Assembly: GCA_014526335.1 (NCBI GenBank)
Contig: JACTAT010000039.1
Span: 543,092-607,091, forward strand
Length of the DNA: 64,000 nt
Source: Chrysaora quinquecirrha
Taxonomy: Eukaryota; Cnidaria; Scyphozoa; Semaeostomeae; Pelagiidae
Direction of reading: 5' to 3'
In this document: positions 52,201 through 61,200 of the stretch, one piece after another
How the letters are laid out: each line of letters begins with the position of its first letter
How positions within the stretch are numbered: position 1 is the first letter of the stretch
The notes under the pieces: generated by a model
Seen by the model: only the letters and a program-made list of their open reading frames with translations
What the model was told of the DNA's origin: nothing
The model's database searches: none
Program-made: the position numbers and the translations under genes

Positions 52201-55200
52201 ACTGTACTGATGATATCCCTCCACCTTACTGATGATATCCCTCCACTGTACTGAATATCCTCCACTGTACTGATGATATCTCTCCACCGTACTGATGATA
52301 GGTATCCCTCCACTGTACTGAATATCCTCCACCGTACTGATGATATCCCTCTACTGCACTGCATATACATTACCCGGGGTGTTAATTCTGTATTTCATTT
52401 TCCTTCAGCAGTTCGTTTGGTTTTAAAAAGTAATTATAAGACTTATTCCACGGGTCGGAGTTCTCGGAGTGGGACTTATATGTAATTAGTCTAGGCAATT
52501 ATCGAGCAGTATGCATTACCACGTGATGTAGCTAGAACGGCTCTCCGGGCTGGTCTCTTATACTAATTGGTCTCGGAGACACACGCTTTTAAAGCGCTCT
52601 TACTTTCCACATTTTCAAAGTTTTAGGTGAAATGAATAATAAATAAAAACGGAAATCAATAACATCTACAGCTGGTTCTTAATCAATTACTTCCAAAACA
52701 GGCGTCAACTCTATGCGAAATCTAACAAACATGTCTTCAATTTGGTCTGAGAAGCAACTAAAACCAACAAACATACGCCAATAACCACCATCACTTTGTG
52801 CAAATAAAACTATTGAAAGCTTTCAAAATGAAATCCATTTGGTGTTTTGAAGAAACTGAGAATTTCAAACAGCTAAAAGCAGCTGCATAATGAAAAGAAC
52901 TATAGAGAACGGTAACCTGTCTTATTTGATAAATCCTTTTTATAATTAAAGCATATTTGCTTTTGATAAATCATTAATCTGGCAAACCAGGAATCGAGCC
53001 ACAAGTTTTCAAAAATAACCTGACATATAAATTATAATACATACGTCAGAAGATGGAATTCCCACGAAATAGCCTAGCATGTAAAATAAGTTATTGTTGG
53101 TGTATTTCAAATGCACGAAACTCGCATTAAGAGCGAGTTTCTTGCATCAGAAAAGGGGGTAAAAGGGGGTAGCTATTAGAAAGAAAATGACACATTGACC
53201 CACATTAATCATTAGAGCTCTCCCCGTGAAGGCCCATTTGAAACCTTGAACTTAACAAAATTTGGAGTTTTTGCAGTTCATTCAAGAACCTAAAGTGCTT
53301 GAAAAGCTTCTCCTCATGTTAAGGCTTTGTGAAAAAACTGTTAGTTGGTGCCTGTTCTAAGATCTTAAAGATAAAGTAGGCTATGTATTGAGACCAAAAC
53401 GCAGTCCCCACTTGAGACTTTCTCCCAAACTAGTAATTGGTGACCATTTTATGAGTAAATGATAACTCAACCTAGAACAGCTCCGACGACATATGCAAAC
53501 AACATGGGTAATATCTGCAAATCAACTGTCTGGAAACCTAGAAAATTTAGGGTCCCACGGTTGAAGAGTTCACGAAAATTGCTCATGAAAGGGTCTAAGT
53601 TCTTGGTTTTTTCTCACCAACATAATTCCAACTCTAGAATACATAAACTCAACCACAGCTCACGAAATCACTAAGAGCTCACAGCAAACTAAGCCACCAG
53701 GAAGATTTCTATGAAGACAGCTGTGTCCTATTGAAAACTAATCTCAACACAAAGATAAGGGTAACAAACGATAAATGTTGACAAGTTTTGTCGAGGCTAC
53801 TGTATATCCATCCACGTAACTATCAATTTTTAATCAACTATTGGAAGTAAAACACTTACGTCTTTGTACTAAGATAAGCTAGAATACAGCCCACACAGGG
53901 CAGCCAATTGTGAAACCACATTATGACAGCGCATTAAGTATATTAAGCAAGTGAGTAAGTAAGTTAGTGTGGCAACTCTCAATTGTTCGACCAACAATGT
54001 TTGATAGTTTGGCCACATCGCAAAACATTGCTAATCAAACTATCCTGTGACTGGACAAGCAGAATATGTTTATGACGTTATCCAAAAGCGCTGCTAAGAA
54101 TTCCTCTTTTATGCTTGTCAAGCGATGTTTTGCAACGTGTCCAAATGGTCAAACATTGCTTGTAAAGCAAACCTCAATTGTTTGACCAACAATGTTTGAT
54201 CGTTTGGCCACAACGCGGGCTTGTTTTAGGCATCAGTTATTTAACAGAGTGCACCTACCTCAACAGAAGATTGGTCCTTAAACTGTTGCTGTGCTCCTGA
54301 GTCAGATACTTCAACGCCGAGTCTGATAACTTTAGGTTTTAAAACGGTGAACTTCTGCGCCAATGAGATGATACCAGTAGCAGAATGCATGATAAAATGT
54401 CCATTCTCATTCCCACTTGTAATTGCAAATCTTGTCAGGGCATTTGTACCCGTGTCAGCATCCATAGCAAATAGACGAATCAGGGGTTCTCCAACTGATA
54501 TTGAACTGTCCACATGGGTTTTGTACAGTGATTGAGTAAACCTTTTGAAAAAGACTCCATTTTAAACATAGTTATGTATTTCATACAATTTATATATGAC
54601 GCAGTAGAAGGTTACGTCATATGTGAGGGTCGTTTAAGGGTTCCAGCAAGCATTGGAGCATGTATGTATCTAGCGTACAAGGGAATGTCTAAGATCAAAA
54701 TGGAAAAAGGGAACATCAGCAATCAAGGATCAGGTAAAGTCCTCCCTATTAATCCGCTTGATTATCAATCTGAAAAATAACCTACAAACTCAAAGGAACA
54801 AGAGGGATTTTCTAAAGGGAACAAGGGGGATTTTCTAAAGGGAACAAGGGGGATTTTCTCAATGGAACAGGGGAAAATGGAACCTCCCTGAAAGACACCA
54901 TTTGTTAAAGGGTTCAACCTCTCTCTATCCACAAACACCAATAGCTATTCTAGAATCAAGGCCTCTTTTGACACGCAAACGAAAGAGGAAATAATTTTGG
55001 GGAACGAAAAGGGCATTCGGGGTAGACAGCTAAGCTGGCTGTATGCTTCTGAAGCGCAATCCAAACGAGATTCTGACTCGTGGGAGCCAGTTGAATGTAA
55101 GAGACATTAAACAGATATCTTTCACCTACCACAAACTCAAAACAATATGTTACCTGGGTTTGTTGTCATTAGCGTCCTTGATGTCCACAGCTACGCAGTA

Positions 55201-58200
55201 AGCAGTCGTAAGAACAGGGATTGCTGCGTCGTCTTGGGCAACAAGAGTCAAGATATATCTGCTTTCTCTTTCTCTATCATGCAATATTGGTGAGGTTGTG
55301 ATTTTGCCATCCCTTGCTGAAACACTGAAAGAATCTTTCAAACGAGGAGAGCTCACTGATAAGCCAACAAGCCGATAGCTCAGTTTTCCTTTGATATGGA
55401 ATCAGGATCAACCGCTAGAAAAAGAAATGTTAACATTTTTTTAAATTTCAGTTTTGAGATTCGAAAAGGAGAGGGATTCCGAAAAATTTGTTCAAGGTGA
55501 AAAACAGGGGCGAATTCACTCCTAGAAGTCTCGTACACCTTTGCTGGAAATCCCATTCAAGAAAATCGATTTTTAATAGAAAATCTCTCACCCCTCACAC
55601 GCCTTTTTGAAGAGTGAATGCCCTTACGAAAACTCCCAAAATGTAGCAAGAAATTCTGAATCTTATCCTGGGTATTTGAATCTCAGATCTGAATCAAAAG
55701 CCGAACCACTTAATGTTGACATCAAAAAAGTAGGCGTGGTCAAGAACCCCATTTTTCACCCCCCTCCCTAAAAATGCATCCTATGTCTAACTGCTATGTT
55801 TAAAACATGTTGCACTTAAAGATTACAAAAAATAGTCAACATGTTTTTTTAAGGCACCTTTGGTCTGAGTTGAGGCTGGAGTTACTTAATTTTTCAATAA
55901 AATGAGGCTGAAAGTTCCTTATACTGTTCCTTATTTAAATACTAATTTTACAGGAAATTCATATATGTATACTTGCTTCATTTTCTAACTTTAAATATAA
56001 ATGGAGTCTTTTGGGAAGAACGATGGGAAATACTGTTGTATATTATTATTTTGGTGTTTATTTGTAAAAACGTCTTGTTCTTGAAAAAAGTGATTCTTGG
56101 TTTTTCATCCGAACCTCGACAGTTCCTTAAAGTTCCTTAATTTTTTGGGAATATTCCGCCTCGAGTTCCATATGGGGAAAAAGAAAGAAAACCACATATA
56201 CTAGTTGATCGTACTAGTCAATTTAATACATAAAACCTCAATCTGGATTGTGTTGAAATCAAAACAGCAGGTTTCAAAAATAAATACCAAATAAATATCA
56301 ATTCTGGTGTCAAAATTTGAAATTTCACAGGCCAAAAAGCCGAAGGGGACAGGGATTATCTGGATAAACTTCAACAAATGTCTCAATTTTTGGATTTCCT
56401 TCGAAACACCCAGAAACAAATGAATCAGTCTCCACAAATCTTGAAAATATTTTTGCATTAAATCTTTAAGGGAAAATTCTAGATGACTCAGAAGGTGTCC
56501 ACAAAAATGAATCCCCCACGAAAATCCGTTCAAATCAGATTGGTTTCTTAATAGTGGGCGAGCAAGAACCATCGTTCGTGCAAACGCTTCCCAGGGGCAG
56601 GAACGGTTTGCTTCGATTGTTTAGGCCTGGCTAAACTATGAGACATATCTCGCGCGAACATTATTGGGCGTGACATGTCCCCTCGATGTCTCCCAGTTTA
56701 GTCACCTCAGAAACTTTGAAGCGCGCGACAAATTTGTAGCGAGAGACACGCAAATGTTTCTGGAAGAAAACAGAAACCCTGGAAGACACGCCGAATACAA
56801 TGTCGTGCACGACATGTATCCTAGTTTAGCGACAGCTTCACACTAGACGTGCCGTCCTTACTTTTTTAGCAACAGTTTCCCTATATATGGGTTTGCTGTT
56901 CATAAACAATCTCTACACATAGCTTTTAAATTTTTTGCATTTAAAGGCAATTTTATGTGTTGATTACGTAATCAGTTAAATGCACTTTGTTTCAGCGCAA
57001 AGGCCTTCTAACAGAAATTATCGGAAAACCTGGAAGACCCCCCCCCCCGGGAACGCTTACGAGATATCGACTACAAGAAAACCTGATAAACTCCGTTTTC
57101 CCGGACAGTTATCAAAACAAACACTTGAGAGGACGTTAAAACATAATTACATTGGTTTCACTACTTTATTGGCATCCTATAAACTCATTATGAGCCATTT
57201 GTAGGCCGATTTAGGAAACGGAAACGCCGATTTACAAGCCAATATTTCAAGTTTCGAATACTGTATTGCACTAAAGTGTAGATATTTGTGTTAAAAACAA
57301 TGTTCGACGGTTTTGCCACGTTGAAAACAATGCCTGACAAGCAGAACTTGCTTAGCTGTGCTTTTGAAAAACTTAAAAAAACGTTTTCTGCTTGCGGCAT
57401 GTAGAAAATATTTGTAGAGGAATGTTTGTGACGTCGCCAAACGATCAAACATTTTGTTGGGCAAGCAAATTTCAGGTGTTCGACGAACAATGTTTGATCG
57501 TTTACCCAGTACTTAAGATTTCTGCTTCAAAACTTTCAATCTACACTTATTTTTTTAATAAGCAACTGGTCAATAAGGAACTAGCGCTGAAATTTTGCTA
57601 AACTTTTTTGTTAAGAATAGCTCTCTATAAAGTACACCGTGGAAAACTTGTCAATTACATTGAAAAGCAAGAAAAGAGTTAAAATAAGAGTTTTAGGGGT
57701 ACCAGTCATTCTGTGAGGGCTGAAATACTAGATATTTTAAGCAGCTGGACCAAAATTCAAGCTGTGCCCAGTTGCTTATTATAAAAAATTTAATGTATTT
57801 CAGAAAATATCTCAAAGTCAATTATCAAAACTTTTTTCAGGTACAAAACTTTTATCGTGCTCAACTTTTAATTCTTGACCTGAATGACCTTGCAGTGCTA
57901 AAGATTAGAGTTTAAAGCTGAAAGATAACCGTCTATGAAATATTAAACTTCGTCTTATACAAAACCAGTTGGATCTTTCCTTTCAAGTGATAAGCATATC
58001 CCTTTTAATTATAGTCTTATCTAAACTGATGAATTTTTAATTAAGACGACGAACTTATGAGATGAGATAACCTTGCTGAGCAGTTGGCAGGTTGAATGTA
58101 TCAAAGGTATCCAATACAAAATTGCGATAAACAGCGGAAACATTTTCGGGCATACTTAAAGCTTTTTCGTCTGACACTTCTCCGTGTATGAAGGTCAGAA

Positions 58201-61200
58201 ACAGACCGAAACAATTAACTATGGCGGAATTTATACCCAAATGCGGCTCGAAATGCACCAATCGGAAAGAGAAGCTGAACTGGCATTGTGTTTTAAACAC
58301 CAATCAGCTGGTCGGATACAGCGGGAAGACCAATAGAATTATTTGAAGAGTCCAAGTAAGAAAACGAACTCTTTTTGTCTTTCTCACTTGGACTCTTCAA
58401 ATAATTATATAATTCTCTTAACTATTAATCTTTAAAAAAAGTCATGCACAACTCCAGAGAACAACGGGATTCTCTCAAGGGAACAGGGGAAAATATGACC
58501 CCCTAAAAAACCTTCAATTAACATAAAATTAGATATAACAGACAAAAATCATTGTATTGCATACCTTCAATCTGTGCAATGAAATTCTCCGAATTGTCAT
58601 TTTCCAAAATTTCAGCCTGGTAGCAACTTTGTGATGTCATAGGAGGGTTGTCATTCACATCATCAACAACAATCTTTACTGTAGTTCTGTCTGCTTGATA
58701 CCCATCTGTAACTCTAATTGTCAAAATATATTCCTTTTTCAACTCATGATCAAGACCTGACATTAGATTCAATCGATTAACTTCAGAGTCTGATGAAATA
58801 AAAAATTTGTTTTCATCATTGCCTGATTCTATATTGAAAACCAGATAGTCTCCAGAAAGTTCTTGAGCTGTAATCGTATTATTCAGCTCTGCCACAAGCA
58901 TTGGAAACAATTGTTTACTGTGCACAGCCAAAGCATTTGATTCTTTGATATGAAATGTATAAAGCTTCTTTTTGAATGCTAGTTTTCTTTCTCTTCTAAC
59001 AGGTTTTGGAATGACCAAAATTGTTATATACAAAAAATTAGCCTTGCTAGGGACTCCACTATCTCGAGCCATGACAGACAAGGTATATGATTCCCCTGCT
59101 GTTAATTTTGAATTACTTGTAATAACTCCAGTATGTGAGTTGATTTGGAATTTACTGCCACCATCAGTTATTGAATATCTTAGATCTCCATTACTTCCAA
59201 TATCCTGATCAGTTGCAAGGGCATGGTAAATAATAGATGCATTATCAGTTGTGAGGGGATCTTGCTCTATCAGTGATATTTCAGACAGGTATTCCATAAA
59301 ACTGGCACATTGTCATTCATATCTTCAACTCTAATGGATACACTTGCAAAAGAAAGTACATTGGGTTTTTTGATATTGTAAACAGATACATTCAGATGAT
59401 ACCTGTCCTGCTGTTCTCTATCTAGCTCTGCTGTGGTTTTTACAATGCCAGAACTGGTTACTTGGAAATGTCCCTGGTCATTGCCGCTGATGATTCTGTA
59501 TGCAAGATTATTCAAACTGGTAGGTATGTTGGGATCAACAGCCAATAACTGAACAACATCAGTATTTGGCTTCTGATTTTCAGCAACTGAAACACGATAA
59601 ACTGATGGATCAAAATAAGGAGGTTTATCATCACTCTGTCTAGTATGAATAAGAATAGGCATATTGCTGTACAAAGATGGATCATTCTTTACATGCACAT
59701 TCAATGTTAACCAGAAAAAAGATTGAGTTATTGCACTATGCTCTCCGATTTTCGTTATTTTGCTTGATTTAGGGTCCACTTTGAAAAGACCAAGTCCACT
59801 GCCGTCAACAAGGCTGTGTTCAAGATCCTCTTTAGATTCTCCATATGAAGATTCTCCAATTTGTTTCAATGTAGAACCAGTTCCCAGATATCTAATGACA
59901 GGGTTTTCATTAGTTTTAAATGTTGGTCTTTCTGATGACATTGAATGCTTTAAGATGAATACAAAATAACAATATGAAGACAAAGCTGGAACTCCATAAT
60001 CAGTTACTTTGACTGTAATGTTGATAAACTGCTGGCGGAAACTCTCCAATGAGTTGTTCTGTCCATTGTTTGTTCTTAAAATACCATACTCTTTATCAAT
60101 AACAAAAAACTTCTGTGCTTTTTTGGTTTCAATTTCAAAATGAACCTTTCCACCAAGACCGGAATCCGGATCAAATGCATTCATTTTACCAATGACAGCA
60201 CCGTTTGGGATTTTCTCACTTATTTCTTTGAACTGTATTGTTGGTAAGCACCTGGGTGGCGTATCATTCACGTCAGTCACTTCAACATTTATAATGGCTT
60301 GACTAATTTTTTGATTTTCATTTGAAGAATCCAAGGCTTGAATATGTATGACATAGCTTTTCTGGTATTCATAGTCCAAATTCTTCACTAACTTCAAAAC
60401 TCCAGTGTATTTACCTAATGAGAAAGTATCATGGAGATCACTCACCATAGCATAGACAACATCACCATTTGGCCCTTCATCAGGATCTGTAGCTTTAACC
60501 ATCATTATAGAAGACCCAGGACTAAGGTCTTCTCTAACTTTCACATGAAAACTGTCCTTTTGAAATTTTGGCCCATTGTCGCTGACATCCAAGATCTCGA
60601 TTCTAACATAAATATCTGTATAATGTGAAGGACTGTCGGTATCTCCAGCTCTTATCCTTAGATCATAAAATGCTTTTTTCTCACGATCAATCTTCCCAGA
60701 TAGAAACACTGTTCCATTTAGCATGTCAATTTGAAAATTGCTATCTTCATTATTACTTCCAGAGACAATAGAATACACAACAAGGCCATAGCATTTCAGC
60801 TCTTTATCGGCGGCAAGAACTTTTGTTACAAAACTGCCAACTGGTAGATCTTCTCTCAGGAATATGGTATTGTCTGGTTTTTCCAAAAAAATTGGTTTAT
60901 GCAGCTTGCTTTGAGGCTGTGTTATTGGTTTGAAAGTCTCTGTCACCAGTGATTTTTCATAAACTTTTCTTCTAGCAAGTATTATTTTTGCTTTTGTATA
61001 TTCTGGAGAATTCAAACAACTTATATTGACTTTTGCAGAGTTAGTCTTTTGAGTAACAGTAACAGTAATATTCAACTTTGAAGTAAACTTTCCATCAGAG
61101 ACAAAAACAGTCAATTGTTTTTTGTTTGCATAGGATAAATCATTCACAATAATTTCACCAGTGTTTTTGTCAATACTGAGCATGGCTGAAGAAATTGTGA

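Larger units (their letters stand above)
47767..54258 (-). other. Intron 3 (6.5 kb), rich in short repeats
   Basis: Contains an AAACATTG element (about 48265-48405), a GAT microsatellite (49126-49560), a Tigger-like MITE (50760-51031), another AAACATTG element (51388-51671), a foldback element made of short repeats (52056-52379) and a further AAACATTG element (53965-54215). I see no gene. The poly-aspartate and poly-methionine frames over 49028-49610 are the microsatellite read in three frames. Confidence 0.7.
55415..58564 (-). other. Intron 1
   Basis: A 3.15-kb intron in phase 1. It holds a short inverted-repeat element at 56624-56833, an AAACATTG-type element at 57280-57508, the dispersed repeat at 58145-58320 and the hairpin at 58337-58406. 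The remainder is AT-rich and shows nothing recognisable. Confidence 0.7.
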
